Positions 22,567 to 35,268 of a DNA stretch of 64,000 nt are shown piece by piece. The stretch is from Hygrophila difformis (taxonomy: Eukaryota; Streptophyta; Magnoliopsida; Lamiales; Acanthaceae). The notes below the pieces were generated by a model. The model made no database searches. It saw nothing but the letters and a program-made list of their open reading frames with translations, and was not told the DNA's origin. Positions within the stretch are counted from its first letter, which is position 1. The number at the start of each line of letters is the position of its first letter. Location of the stretch: the NCBI GenBank assembly GCA_030278955.1, contig JAOANR010000010.1, positions 20,676,444-20,740,443 on the forward strand, given 5' to 3'. The position numbers were made by a program, and so were the translations under genes.

Positions 22567-24318
22567 ATGGAAACCGCAGCGGCTTTTCGGGCTTCATTCA
22601 CCACTCTTTCGCCTAATTGTTCCGCCGGATCTGTGCTGGGTCGACCTGCCTTGCCGGTGGGATCCGGGCACCCCTTCTGTAATGCTCTAAAGGTATGATC
22701 TTTACCATGAAAAGGAAAATTGGATTACGCATTTGTGAATTTGGTTTAGTAAATTGGGGGATTTGTGCATTTTCGAAAGTTGTTTTTTGTTTTTCGCGTT
22801 TGGATTATTGAAGTTCTCCATTTTATGATGCGTTTGTTATTGATTTTTATGTTGGTGGAAATTCGAAAAGAACACTGGTGTCGGCCGTTTACCCAATTAT
22901 GGGTTGGGTATTTAGGGTTTCCATGATTACCTTGTCTTTTCCCTTGGTTAATTAACTAATCAATTAATATACTCTGATGTAGTATTTGTGTGCAGTTATG
23001 ATCATTCGTTGAATAATCAATCTTTCTGTCCCTTTTGATTTGCAGAGAAGGCAATGGTTTCCCAGCGTGAAGTTGGGAAGCAGGAATTTGAACGTTTTGA
23101 GCCGGAAGCGGTCTGGAATAAAGGCTTCTATGCAGCCTTCTGATTCTGGCAGCTCAGAAGCTCCCATTGCTCCTCTGCGGTTGGAGTCTCCAGTTGGGCA
23201 ATTTCTCTCTCAAATTTTGGCAAGCCACCCACATCTGGTCCCTGCTGCTGTGGAACAGCAGCTCGATCAGCTTCAGACGGACCGTGATGCTGATCAAAAT
23301 GAAGAGCCATCCACGACTGGTACTGAACTTGTCTTATACAGGTTAGTGATAGCATATTAGCATTTATGGGTCATTTAGTTGCGAGTTCTGTGCAGGCATG
23401 TCTGAAGGATATTGTGATTATTTCTCTCCCAATCTGTTCTTGAATTGGAAAGTGAATTTTGTCTGAGAGGAAAGCTAATTGTTGAGGGGGGTGCTTTTAT
23501 TTAGGAGAATTGCAGAAGTTAAAGCCAATGAAAGGAGAAAGGCCTTAGAAGAGATTTTGTATACATTGGTGGTACAGAAATTCATGGATGCCGATGTTCC
23601 ATTAATTCCTACAGTCACTGGTCGTGTGGATTCTGTGGCCGGTGAAGATGATAAACTAGAACGCCTTCACTCTCCCGAGGCATATGAAATGATTCGGAAC
23701 CATCTGACACTAATTCTTGGAAATCGAATTGTTGATCCGAACACAATAGCTGAAATAAGCAAACTAAGAGCCACCCAAGTTTATGCTGCATCCGTAATGT
23801 TCGGATATTTTCTTAAGCGGGTTGACCAGAGGTTTCAATTAGAGAAGAGCATGAAAGTAATTTCTGATGGCGTTAACAATGAAGAAGACAATGTCCAACA
23901 AATCATAGCTGAGGGGAGACCTGGTGGTGCTGGCGGTGGCGAGTCTTCGAGTAATGCTCCGCTGCATCCTGAAGTGTCTTCATGGACTGAAGATGCTGGA
24001 GATGGTGTTTTTGCTGGGATAAAGCCTTCCAGATTACGATCGTATGTGATGTCATTTGGTCCGGAGACACTCCAAAGATATGCGTCTATCAGGTCTAAAG
24101 AGGCTGTCAGCATCATTGAGAAACACACGGAAGCATTGTTTGGCAGGCCTGAGATTTCTTTCACACCTGAAGGAACTCTCGGTTCTGTCAAAGACGAGTC
24201 CATCAAAATTAGCTTTGGTGGTCTAAAGAGAATTGTTTTGGAAGCTGTGACTTTTGGGTCGTTCCTTTGGGACGTCGAGAGCTATGTCGATTCACGGTAT
24301 CATTTTGTTGCAAACTAG
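22567..24318 (+). CDS. DUF760 protein, UV-B-induced protein At3g17800-like, chloroplast type
   Basis: The model is join(22567..22692,23046..23341,23505..24318), encoding 411 residues and ending in TAG. Exon 1 ends CTAAAG|GTATGA (phase 0). Exon 2 starts after TTTGCAG and ends ACAG|GTTAGT (phase 2). Exon 3 starts after TATTTAG. The N-terminus (METAAAFRASFTTLSPNCSA) is rich in Ser/Thr/Ala and basic residues and has few acidic ones, as in plastid transit peptides. The DUF760-type region covers about residues 155-250 (ALEEILYTLVVQKFMDADVP, VYAASVMFGYFLKRVDQRF), with a second block at about 313-355 (IKPSRLRSYVMSFGPETLQR, then a SKEAVSIIEKHTEALFG helix), separated by a Gly/Ser-rich linker. Length and exon pattern fit the Arabidopsis relative of roughly 420 residues. 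The biochemical role is unknown. The reading frame is intact, and this is the only ordinary host gene in the window. Confidence 0.9.
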
Positions 24319-25017
24319 GCTATCTTGGGAATTAAAAATTCAGGAGCTTCACTGGTAAGCACTCTATAGAATGGGTAGAATTTTTGGGGATAAAGGCCGT
24401 GCTGCTTGAATGGATCTGTATATATATTGCTTTGTTTGAATTTCTGCACTGACATTACTGAATACTACTTGTTGGGTTATTTACTCCATTTCGAACTCAA
24501 AATGTTCAATCTTTGATTAGAGTACTGTTTCATGAAGATTCTGGTTGATTGCAAGGAGCAATTTCAGCACCATTTTATGCTTCCTCTTTATCACATTTCA
24601 CATACCACTTTGGCGAAAAAATTTTCACTGCATGCTCAAGTAAGTCTTTGCCAAGGAACTGCAAATTCTTGATGATACTCTTGTATTGGGGCTGTAGAAT
24701 TTTCAATGTTTCGGAGTGAATGAATTTGCTATCCGCTAGCGGATCCATTTGCTCCTAAACATCCCATTGTGTTCTTATGAGACACTCTGCAATTCATTGT
24801 CCCCCCCCCCCCCATGCATTGTGCTGTGGGTGGCGGGCATGGCTTTTCACTTGGGTGTGCTCCTTCCTAGGTTTTCTTCACTTGTGCTGTTCGTCAAAGA
24901 CCGTCCATTGTGAAAAGAGATGATAACAGATCTTGTTCGTTAGGCCGTGGTGCTTGAATAACGTTGAGGCATGCTAGCAAATCTGATAGCTGTATTTGGT
25001 CCTAAATGTAGCCTTTA
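24319..25017 (+). other. 3' UTR and downstream spacer with a C13 run
   Basis: This is the region after the DUF760 stop codon. It contains an uninterrupted run of 13 C at 24801-24813. No other gene was seen. Confidence 0.6.
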
Positions 25018-25935
25018 CGGTCCGTTTGGTTGGAGGGATCTTGGATTACCAGTGGGAATGTGATTGCTGGGAATGTGAGATGACTGGGAATATAAGATTG
25101 CTGAGAATCTTATTTTTTTGTATTTTAAGATTACTATGTTTGGTTGGATTGAGAATCTCAAATTCCTACATCACATAAATAGGCCATAATACCCTCATCC
25201 CAAAGTTATCACTACTAACCCAGTATGTTCATCAGATGGATTGACGGTGGAAGCAGAACTCTTTATTTGTCTCTTGCGTTGGTATACTAATTTTGGTGAA
25301 GAGATTTTTGACATTGTACTAGAGGTTGTCAACTGGGAATGATCCCTTTTACCATTTAAGGAACATGAATCACCATTATTTCTCCTTCGCTCCAGACAAG
25401 GTTCTTCACAGCCACCTAGATGGTGTTGATGACTTGAATGCAAATGACCCATGAAACCTATTGGTAATTTGGTTCATGAAATTAGAATCTAAGAAAGTCT
25501 TTCAACCTAACAGAAATGGAACTTTGTGTCAGCATTTTGAAGTGATATAATAAACCATCAAGTGGAGTTAACAGAAAGGAATGAACCAACCACCAAAAAA
25601 TCACATGTAAAGAAGCTATTAGGTAAACAAATCTTGCATATCTTACCAAAAAATAAAAAATGAAATATATAAAGAATGAAAACAACATTAATTACTCCAT
25701 GTTGTACATATAGAGAAAAAGTTCACACGATGTCAAGGATTTTTTTACCAATCCCTCTTCTACTCCCAACAGTCTACCCTTCTACCTGCATCATTTCAAC
25801 CTTCTAAGTTCTAACCACATCAATTCCCCCCCATCTCATCGGCAACACTTTCATCAATATTCCCCTTCTATCCTCATCAATCCACCCTCTTACCTTAGAA
25901 ATTTCTTCTAATTCCCTGTCAATCAAACACATGTT
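25018..25935. mobile_element. Possible decayed DNA transposon with GTTTGGTTGG-type ends
   Basis: The left edge GGTCCGTTTGGTTGGAGGGA and the complement of the right edge (TGTTTGATTGACAGGGAATT) are imperfect inverted repeats of a type common in plant hAT and PIF MITEs. The interior contains related CCCTTCTACC / ATCAATCCACCCTC motifs. No TSD was found and there is no recognisable coding sequence. Confidence 0.35.
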
Positions 25936-26727
25936 GAAGGTGTATCAGCACCAAAACCTTTTAGCACATATAGATTCTATTTGGGAAATTCTTATCCACC
26001 AAAGGCATAAAATAAGTAGCAGCCATAATGCACAATTAGTTCAATCTACATTCCAGACACCACCTATTACCTAATTCTGCCAAGCACCGTAATCAGTCAT
26101 CAGGATATTAAAGTCAGGTCTCAGCACATATCAAGTCACAAGCTCATTATATAACATCATTTGCTCCTTTAGGAAACTAAAGTCTAAAAAGGTTTCTCTA
26201 TTATCATAAAGCTTTCCTGTGATTAACCATGCCACCATGGGGAAATACATAGTCAAAAATTTGAGGGGATTGAACTTGGATCATGTGTAGTTTATAATAA
26301 AATAATATACATACATTATATAGAAAATAAGTATAACTGCATAAGACATCAGTCCAAGCACTAGATAACACTAACCCCCATTGAGTAATTGATTGCTCCA
26401 TCTCAATGTGAATATGAAGAATTTATTAAAAAATGCCTAACTTAATGCTTGATGAATTAAAACACTACAGCTACTAGATATCATCTTTCCCGTCCGCAAA
26501 AGGGGAGCACAGATGAAATAAGAAGACACATTCACATGAACACCTCACCTTACAAATTCGACAAAACCCATGAATATGTGAAAGAATATCATCCATCCCA
26601 ATTGCATACATGAATGATGGAAGGAAACAGTATAATTGAACATGATTCATGTGCGCAATACGTTATTTGTGTGTCAAGCGAAAATAATCATAAATAAAAA
26701 AAAAATCCTAAATCCCTCGCTAACCAA
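25936..26727. other. Intergenic, no gene recognised
   Basis: No coding frame or repeat boundary was supported. The left end of the Harbinger element should lie in or near this stretch, but no terminal repeat could be matched. Confidence 0.4.
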
Positions 26728-27987
26728 CTAAGCATCAAAGCTAGGATAGTAGGGATTGCACTCACTTAGCTGCTCTTTCACAAAATCTTCTTTCAACTCA
26801 TCTGGTAGTGCAAAATAGAAATCAATTTTTGATTCATCCTTGAAGATGTGTTGCCCAACCTTCATCATTTCAGGTTTGGTAAGCCATTGAAAACTCATCA
26901 ACTCCTTCACAAGTTCTTTCTTTTTGTCTTTGTCCTCAAACTCCCTCTTGAAGTATGCAGCTATTGTCTTGGTTTCTTCATTTTTTTCTTTATAGGCTGC
27001 TATGTAGTTCTTTATTTCTGCACATAATTCACCAATACCTTCCGTATCGTTTTCCTTTTTTTGGTTTTCTTCTTGCAATTCATAGTCCCATGGGTCAAAT
27101 CTTCTCTGCTTGGTGATTTGAATGCTGGTGCATCAACTTCCTCATTTATTATGACATTTGGAGCTTCTGTTGTAGTTGTTGGTGGTTCTTGAGCTTCAGT
27201 ATCACCTCCTTCATATTCTTCTCTGTTACCATCCTCATATTCGTCATTCTCACGAATACTTTCATTATCCATTGCCTTCACTGAATCTCCTGGAGTTTCA
27301 GCACCTGCCCCCGTAGCGGTATCAGTACCAAAGATGTGCGACAGATCATCATAATGAGGGAATGGCTTGTTCCTAAGTCCTTTAGCCGGGGGATGGCTCT
27401 ACAACATAAAAAAAATAAAAAATTTACAAACATTATCTCCAGGTTGTAAAAGTATATAATGTAAATAAAATATTGAATATGTCTTTATCATTAAAAAAAT
27501 GAAAAAGAAAAAATACCTTGACATAATCTTTAAACACATCTTCATCGCATTGTATACACTTCTCTTTATCACTCCAACCAAAACCACTTGCATTGGTACG
27601 CATTTCCTTAATAGCAGAAAATTGTTTTCTAAGTAGCTTGACTCTTGATAGGATATGTGGATTTACTAATATATTTGCTCCTGGCAGTTTTTCGTTAACC
27701 AACTTCCCAAGGGCTTCATAGTACCCTGACTTCAATCCATTATCTGCTTTCCATTTCATGCTCTCCTTCATCATAATCATACATTCAACCAGTACAGCAT
27801 CCTCTGCTCGAGTCCATTGTTTTTTTGTTACACTAGGTGTAGCAATTTCTACAATGTCGTCATGGTCAATAGCTTCCAAGTTAGAACCTATTTTCTTCCT
27901 TTTCTTTGTTGGTTCGTTGGGACATTGAACATGTGTCTTCCCTTTTCCCCTTCCATTCTTTGGGTGTTGATTGTTTGAAGCCTCCAT
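26728..27987 (-). pseudogene. PIF/Harbinger ORF1: Myb/SANT-like DNA-binding protein, frame broken
   Basis: Translation starts at ATG 27987 (MEASNNQHPKNGRGKGK). A basic tract (TKKRKK) is followed by a Myb/SANT-like domain at about residues 55-150 (KKQWTRAEDAVLVECMIMM, GYYEALGKLVNEKLPGANI, SRVKLLRKQFSAIKEM, GFGWSDKEKCI). An intron probably separates this from an acidic Glu/Asp-rich middle (about 27400-27080) and a helical C-terminus (27078-26728, IAAYFKREFEDKDKKKELV, SFQWLTKPEMMKVGQHIFKD). The acidic and C-terminal parts are in different frames, joined by an indel near 27070 within an A-rich stretch. In this superfamily ORF1 binds element DNA and works with the transposase. The gene lies downstream of, and parallel to, the transposase gene. 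Confidence 0.7.
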
Positions 27988-28107
27988 AATAAACCTTTAT
28001 GAATTATAACAAATGGATGCAGCCCAACAAACTCAAAATGATAAACAAAAGGATATTAATTTATTCATGTTCAGATATAGTAATAAAGAATACTGCATAA
28101 AAAGTTC

Positions 28108-28885
28108 TCAAAAATTCCTAGAAGTTTGCCAATTTGTAAACATTTTTTGGGCTAAATTTTCTCTAAAAGCTGACCAAGTGTCACTGGTCTCACAAAATCG
28201 TATGAAATTTTCATCCTCTTCAATTTGGCTAGTAGGACGAGCTTGTTCATCTTCTGTATCAAGTGGATCCACTGACATTTCATTTCTAATGAAATTATGA
28301 AGCAAACAACATGCAGTGATGATTCGACATTGGGTTTGCACAGGATAAAAGGATTTTTCTCGTAAAATAGCCCATCTAGCTTTCAAGATATCAAAACATC
28401 TCTCAATGCAATTTCTTGCTTGAGAATGTTTCATATTGAAATACTCTTGTGGTGTTGTGGGTTGGTAGCCATGCCTCCATTCATTCAAGTGATATCTCTG
28501 CCCTCTATAAGGTGCCAAAAAGCCCTCCCCATTTGTATATCCAGCATCAACCAAATAGTAACATCCTAATTGAAGATTAAACATAAGTAAAATAATATAT
28601 ATGTAGAAGCATATTTTTAAAATGCGAAATATCAAAGTAATTAGTACAAACTTTGTTTACCTTGTGGGACTTTCAATCCATTCTCTCTATTGAGTGCATC
28701 CCTTATTACTCTCCCATCTGCAGCAGACCCTTCCCAGCCAGGCAAAACATAAATAAACCGCATATCGGGTGTGCATACACCAAGAACATTTGTTGTAATG
28801 TACCTTTTCTATTCCTGTATCTAGGTCTATCATGAATTCCCACGTTTACTTTAATGTGTGTGCCATCTAGAGCCCCAAGACAACC
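28108..28885 (-). pseudogene. PIF/Harbinger DDE transposase, C-terminal part (left of the insertion)
   Basis: Catalytic blocks are recognisable: GCLGALDGTHIKV (first Asp) just inside the insertion junction, YYLVDAGYTNGEGFLAP (second Asp) and QARNCIERCFDILKARW (Glu). A genuine intron lies at about 28562-28660 (CACAAG|GTAAACAAAG ... TTCAATTAG). The C-terminus reads through DENFIRFCETSDTWSAFREN to a stop at 28108. A one-base indel near 28790-28800 shifts the frame between [10 protein letters not shown] and the following block, so the gene was damaged independently of the large insertion. The N-terminal half is 30 kb away at 58896-59434. Confidence 0.85.
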
Positions 28886-31785
28886 TGAAACTTTTGACAA
28901 TTTCCGTCCACGAGCATTTTCTAAAATATACCAGGTTAGATTTATTAAAAGAAAAGAGTTATGATTCACGGGAAAGGGTTTAGGGATGTATCAAGATTAT
29001 TAATCTTTTTATTACTCAAGTATGGTGCTTTGGTTTCAAATGGCGCTGTGGTCCTCTCTGTCATGAAATGTTGACAAATCTCATGGCACAGCCGGGATAG
29101 GTTGACCTTCAGCCTGTCACACTGAGGATCCCCGGCAAATATGCCATGATACTTCTCATCAATTCTTGCCATAAGATTTCCTACCATGAAACTTTTGACT
29201 GATTCCCACTACATGAGTATTTTCCGAAAATTCATGATCCTGGTTTAGATTTTATTTAACGAAATCAATTTATGATGGCGGGGTTGTGATTAGGGATATA
29301 TTTATAAGTAGTCATGTTTTTATTGCTCGTGTTTAAGAAACTGTGGCCCGAAAGCGCACGGTGTCAAAAATTGCAGTAATTTATAGTAAGACCGGATCGT
29401 TCACTGGAGGATGTGCGATAGAAGCAGGGCCCACGTCGTTTTACTAGATTTTCCATTCGTATTGCTCAATAGGTTTGAAAGGTGATTAACAACTACTGAC
29501 ATGAATTTAAACTAGGTTACAAAAGCATTTAAATTACTCTACAAAGCGAATAAATCTATTCTAGAAAGCGGGTAAAGGTTACTCTACGAATGCGATAAAC
29601 ATTATCTATGAAAGCGGGGGAAAAATTACATTGTGCCAACCGTGAAGCTGGATCACAATGTAGACAGAAGGGACAGGAAGAAAAGAATGAAAATTGGACA
29701 AGATTTAGATAAAGCAGTATTAAACTTCCATTTTTATACGCAGATCTTTGTTTGGGATAATTCTATCAGATAGCCAATTCTCATGCTCTCAATAATGCTT
29801 TCCCTTTAACAGACAGGTACTTACAATATGAGTTTACATGTTCTTAAGACCGCAAATTCTAAGATACCACAGATTTGTAACTGCTCTGGCCTGGGTGTGT
29901 TACTTCATCTGTGGTGGAAAAGCAACACCCGACACATCATTTATTGAAATGCCAAGTACTACTATCATTCTCCCATGTCACGCCCAAAGATTCGAATTAA
30001 GCCCTAAACTATCCCTTAACTGTCAATCCTAGTAGCAGTTACACAACTCTCAATACAACCGAGTGACCTCTAATGAAAGCAGTTAAAAGAAAGCGGTAAA
30101 GAAAGCATTTAAAGCCTATCACTCGGAGGTTTTGAAAATCTGACCCTGGTAGTAAGAGACAGCTCCCCATCAAGATGAAGGAGTATGGATCAAGAATTCC
30201 CGGCTCTCAGTGAACCACTAGTGTGTTCACTTCCTTCCGGGTGATTATGAGATACAAACTAATGAAACGGACTAATAAATTAGTTCGTTCCGGATGCACT
30301 CACTCAGGACTCAAAAGTAGGCTTTGGCAGAAGAGGATAGCAGTTGAAAGAAAACTCAACCCTATCTTAGAAAGTAACCAAGGCCTGGATGATGTTCCTC
30401 TAAGATTATTTACTACACTGTATTTGAGTCCAAATGGACCCCATCTCGGTGTAGCACTCAATCTTAGATTTCCATCAACCAGCAATTTTGGAAAATAATG
30501 GATTTGAAAATCATTCCCTATCAGGTACTAGACTCTCAGTTAAAACACAGACCCTTTCAGTCTAAAAGAGACCTAATCGCTGAATCTGTTTCTACTTTCC
30601 CAAAATACAACCCTTGACAGAATATGAATTAGTCATAACTGAAGAATTTATCCCTTACTCAGGTCCGGATTTTATAAAGCGATTTTTGTTGGAAGTCCAT
30701 TACGCAATATCTGTTTAAGATCTAGACTTCTATTGTCCAAGGGAAGGATCCCAAAATAATATAGACCACATTATCTACATAATATTATCATGCATAAGGA
30801 TATAGGGAAGTGTAAAATTAATTGACCCAAAATATAAATGCGGGTCTAGACAGAAGATGAAACACAGACATGAAGTAGTCAAGGGACCAAAGTAATGGCA
30901 GAATAATCAGGTGGACTGTAAACATCTACTGTCCAATTTCCCAATTACTCGGATGGAGCGAATTTAGACAGCTTAGACCCTATAATGGTGGTGTCAACAC
31001 CAGTTGGGCCTCCACTGTCTGTGAATTCGGATAAAAACCTACATGCTTCCCTTCTATAATGATCATCAGTTGGCATTGACTGATGCCAACTGACTCCCAG
31101 TACGGATTGGAATTTGGGTTTGGAAATTAAGATAATAAAAATAAAACTGTATCTGGATGGGAGTCAGCCGAGCAGCTATTATAACCCCGGATGGGTAAAC
31201 CGCCAAGGCTTCCACTGACAGTCATCCAGACCATGCAAAATAACACTTAGTAATTAATACTCAGATTACGAGCTAGTTATCCATGAGGGAATACCCACCA
31301 ACATTAATCTGATGTATTCTTTACTAATTGTTACACACAACACGCAAAGACAAAATCAAAAAGAAAAAGAAATAGAAGGAGATTCCTTGTATGAGAGACA
31401 TTGGTTTCTCATGCAAGGTTGTGGATTGGGTCCACAATTGATGATCTTAAATAATCCTTCCTACCATAATTAATTACAGTCCGGATTATCTGCTTAAGCC
31501 ATCGAGATTTTGTTTATACAAGAGTGTTTTAATGGCAATTGAACAAAGGTCCTTTAATCATGATGATTGTTGATGTTTGATTATTACTAATCTCAATCCT
31601 TAATCATTAATGAGTCAAGGGCTCAATTAATTAAGTGATGCAAATGGAGAATCAAAATTTGGGCAGCATAACACCCTATATTGCAATTCCAGAATTTTAC
31701 ACCTTAACCCGTGGGGTTATGATGTGAGTGTTGCAATATAATATAGAAAGAGAATGGAGATTGTTTAAGATTAAAATAGAGAGAA

Positions 31786-32335
31786 GTGAATCTTTGTCGC
31801 GATACCATAAGTTTTGTCGCGGTCCGAGGTCTGCGACATGGGTATCCCGACAAGTTTTTAGAATTTTTGGCAGCATAACGCCTCTTTGTCGCTATGCAAG
31901 GTTTTGTCGCGGAACGTGGTTCCGCGACAAGAGTGTTTCGCGACAAAGTGTTTTCGGAAAATTCCTAAGGCATTTGAACCTTTGTCGCTATGCATGGAAA
32001 ATTTTGTCGCGGAACGTGGCTCCGCGACAAGGTGTTCCGCGACAAAGTGTTCAAAGATTAAGGAACATGGCATAATTTTTCTGTCTCAGAATGAGATTTT
32101 GTCGCGGAACGTGGTTCCGCGACAAGATGATTCCGCGACAAAAAGCCATGCAGACAAAATGCAAGAGTTTGGCTCCTTTGTCGCTATGCATGGAAGGTTT
32201 TGTCGCGCAACGTGGCTCCGCGACAAGGTATTCCGCGACAAAGGGTTTTAAATTATGGAGACAAGTGTCTTGAAACACCTTGGTCGCGGAACAACCATTT
32301 TGTCGCGGAACGTGGTTCCGCGCCAAAAGGCGGTT
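31786..32335. repeat. GTCGCGGAAC inverted-repeat array, LTR interior copy (3' LTR)
   Basis: About 16 copies of TTTGTCGCGGAAC or its complement GTTCCGCGACAAA lie in 550 bp. Many are paired as hairpins with a 4-base GTGG or GTGC-type loop, interleaved with a TTTGTCGCTATGCATGG variant. The stretch is CpG-rich within an otherwise AT-rich LTR. The identical region in the other LTR is 57077-57626. Confidence 0.9.
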
Positions 32336-32976
32336 GGCGCCCGAGGTGGTTCAGGACAAAAGTCAGAAAAAGCAGAAATGAACAGTGGCATGCAAATAGC
32401 GTGATCTCACCCTATTTCAGATTAAAAAGCTATTCTAAGCTAAAAATAAGCAAGAAACATTCAAAATGAGGAAGAACATGCTTAAACAAAAATAAACAAA
32501 ACTGGGCAGAATATTAAAATAAAGCAAGAGTCCTAATCTAAGGTTTGATCACACATACACACAACATTATCCATAAAATGCTTAACAGTAAACATAAAAA
32601 GGCATAATGGGGGTCAAATGACCCCAAAATGAAAAAGAAAGCATAAATCCATGGGGTGTGAGACCCATTTCATGATTTGGGACACAAATGATGAATGTTT
32701 TCCCATATTATTGAAGGGGTGTTGTTAATACCCATGATTTGGGTATTACAAACCCTAAAAATAAGAGTTTAGAAACCAAAACATGGTGTAAAGTGGCTAT
32801 CTAAGTAACTGTGAACAGTAAAAGCACTAAACTAAACTAAACTAAGAACAAAAATTAAATAATACATGAAAATAAACCTAGACTACTCTACCTAAGGAAG
32901 AACTCCTAAGCTTGCCTTCAAGAGAGCTCAACCAAATTCCAATTTTTCCAACCCTTAGCTTATGGGAGACACCTCA

Positions 32977-32985
32977 TATTTATAG
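32977..32985 (-). promoter_or_regulatory. LTR TATA box (3' LTR copy)
   Basis: On the minus strand the sequence is CTATAAATATGAGG, about 620 bp inside the LTR. It is the best TATA consensus in this part of the LTR and is preceded by the 33057-33300 inverted-repeat array. Confidence 0.6.
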
Positions 32986-33056
32986 AAGTGTAACCCTAAG
33001 CCCATGGGCCTTGATTCTAGCCCATTGTGTCTTAAGACATCACACACATCACAGCT

Positions 33057-33300
33057 TTGTCTCGGAGCATCAAGTTGGTCGCGGAACACACTGCATGTGG
33101 CAAGGCTTCTCGACTGGGTCTTGTGTCTCTAATTGGGTGTCTTGGTCGCGGAGCATGCCTTTGTCGCGGAGCATGCCATCGCGACAAGGGCCATCGCGAC
33201 AAAGGTCATGGCTGGTCTCCTCTTCATCTGAGCTGCTTGGTCGCGGAACCCTCCTTTGTCGCGGAACACTGCATCGCGCCAAGGGGCTTCCGCGACAAAG
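33057..33300. repeat. GTCGCGGAAC inverted-repeat array upstream of the LTR TATA (3' LTR)
   Basis: About nine GTCGCGG or CGCGAC cores (TTGGTCGCGGAAC, TTTGTCGCGGAGC, CATCGCGACAA, TTCCGCGACAAA) lie in 245 bp, ending about 70 bp upstream of the TATA box in the direction of transcription. The same array is at 58348-58591 in the 5' LTR. Confidence 0.9.
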
Positions 33301-33604
33301 GTCTTCCTGGGCCTGCTGGATTGGGCCAGATGGGCCGAAAATATTCTTTTTGTGGGCTTTTCTATCTTTTTCCCATCTTTTTGTTTCCTTTTCTTTTTCT
33401 CATGTTTTTGGATTTTTCTAACATAAATATGTAATAAAATTACATATTTATGTCTTTTTCACACCAGCTTATTATTTTTACAATTATGCATAAATTAGTC
33501 CAATTCGACTGCTTTCTTACTTAATGTAAGACCGGAATGCGATCAAATGCCCGTTTAAGACACGGAAATGGATTGAAAATAATGGTCATTTCTGGCCATT
33601 ATCA

Positions 33605-33619
33605 ACATCCTCACATTTA
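33605..33619 (-). other. Polypurine tract next to the 3' LTR
   Basis: The minus strand reads TAAATGTGAGGATGT directly before the LTR start TGATAATGG. Its position fixes it as the plus-strand primer site. Two further copies of the motif, each again followed by TGAT, lie at 36003-36017 and 37895-37909. Confidence 0.75.
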
Positions 33620-35268
33620 ATACTGATCGTCCCCGAGCAGTCAGAGTCAATGTTCCTAAGAACACGGACTCTACATATTCAATTCATTTTCGTGGCTTCA
33701 TAAATCACATCCTTTTTGGATTGGGATAAGACAATAAAAAACTACAAGTATTAAATTCCCTTGATTGCAGTGTTTAATGAAATGATACTTGCTCACTACA
33801 TCGGGCCTACAAATCAAACATTATTATCAATCCTTCATGAATATCATGTTTGAAAGATGCAAAGATTAAAAATTAGAATTAAGGCATGACATGAACATTC
33901 TTAATGAAGCAGAGCCTCACTTATAAGAGAATCGGAAAATTCACTCACTCTCAATTGGGGTTTAATCATGAACGCTCAAAATCAAATTTAATTAAATTAT
34001 CCCATAAGCTCGCAATCAGACCAACTCGCCACCGGCTCATTTCTTCAAATCGAGATCACGAGGTCTTATTCGAGGGTTATAACGGGGCATACGGTTGTAA
34101 CATTAGGTGGGAAAAGGGAATTATTGGGCTAAGAAGTGGCAAGAATTAATTCTATCATAACTTGGCATTTTTATTTAAAATTTATGATCATCAATGTTTC
34201 TCTTTCTTTTTGATTTTCTTTTGCATGACATTAGACTATTGTCTAATTGCTTGTCATTCACAATTTATTTGTGTTGAAAGGGATTCAGCTCTTTTTTTTT
34301 TTTTTTGAATCGGTTTATGAGATACCGATTTATATGGATTGATGATCATACAATTTAATGCCTTTGATAGAATTTATCCTTGCACACTTGGGTTTGAATT
34401 TTTTTTTTTTGGTCTTTTTATAAGGCTAGCAATAATATAGTGGGCTTCAAAGAAAAATTAGGCTTATAGGCTCAAATTGGTTAATCTTAAAGGGAAAATA
34501 TTTCTGGGTTTGGATTTCAAAAGAAGGCCAAAAATTTGGGTTTTCTAGGTGCCTCGATCATATGCTCGATTTTGGGAATATGGCATGGTCTTGAATCGGT
34601 CCCAATTGCAAGTTCTAGTTTCCTTTAATCAAAATGATTTCACACATCAAAGAAAAAGAATGAGTAAAAGTGACTCATGGCTCAAATCTCACAAGGTTGG
34701 ATTGATTCATGTCATACAATATTCTCAAATTTAATCAAAGCTTAATTCTAACAATTTATTCAATCGAAATCTCTAACATGCAGATTTATTACCCAATAAG
34801 CTGATCGCATCATTAAATTTTTATAGCTCAAAACCTCAGGAATTCATGTCATGCATATTCTCAATTATATTATCCCAATTTAAAAGTTTGAAAATTTAAT
34901 CACAAGCCTAAATTCAACATGTGAATTTAGAGCAAGTTTATGCATATTTTTGCTGGTTATCTAATTTAAAGCAGTAAAGAGGCACTGCTGACATACTAAG
35001 TATGTCAACAGCATATTTTTGGTCTGACAGTCACTTATTCATCTCGGACTGCACAGACATCTTTTTCAAAAGGAAAGCAAGTAAAGATCTGTTCAGTGGT
35101 CTCAAAAACTGAGTTCCAATTTAGGGAAAGCAGTAAATACATCCGAGGCAAGGGATTCTCGTGCAGTTGGTACAAACCTGCACACACAAAAGATGAATCC
35201 CTTGCAGATTACTACTACTAGAATGGAAATAAAATAGAACCTAATAGACTGGGATTCATCTTCTTCCT
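33620..35268. other. Non-coding region between the F-box gene and the 3' LTR
   Basis: No gene was recognised. The region is AT-rich with two poly-T runs (34295-34306 and 34399-34410). It would form the 3' part of the element transcript downstream of the F-box stop codon. Confidence 0.5.

Larger units (their letters stand above)
28886..33604 (-). repeat. 3' LTR of the Athila-like element (4719 bp)
   Basis: It matches 44041-45817 plus 55949-58895 almost base for base; reading by eye I found about 16 substitutions. It starts TGAAACTTTTGACAATTTCC on the plus strand and ends CCATTATCA. The U3 side is at the right, with a TATA box at 32977-32985. The remaining roughly 4 kb would be R and U5. It holds two GTCGCG inverted-repeat arrays. 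Scattered open frames of 60-170 codons inside it have no recognisable domains and are probably chance. Confidence 0.95.

Noticed and set aside
31700..32470. Many overlapping open frames of 60-120 codons on both strands in the LTR
   Set aside because: They arise from the GC-rich inverted repeats, which lack stops in several frames. The peptides are repeats of SRNVVPRQ-like strings with no domain.
32912..33434. 169- and 125-codon open frames in the LTR
   Set aside because: They overlap the TATA box and the inverted-repeat array, with no recognisable domain. They are conserved only because the two LTRs are copies of each other.
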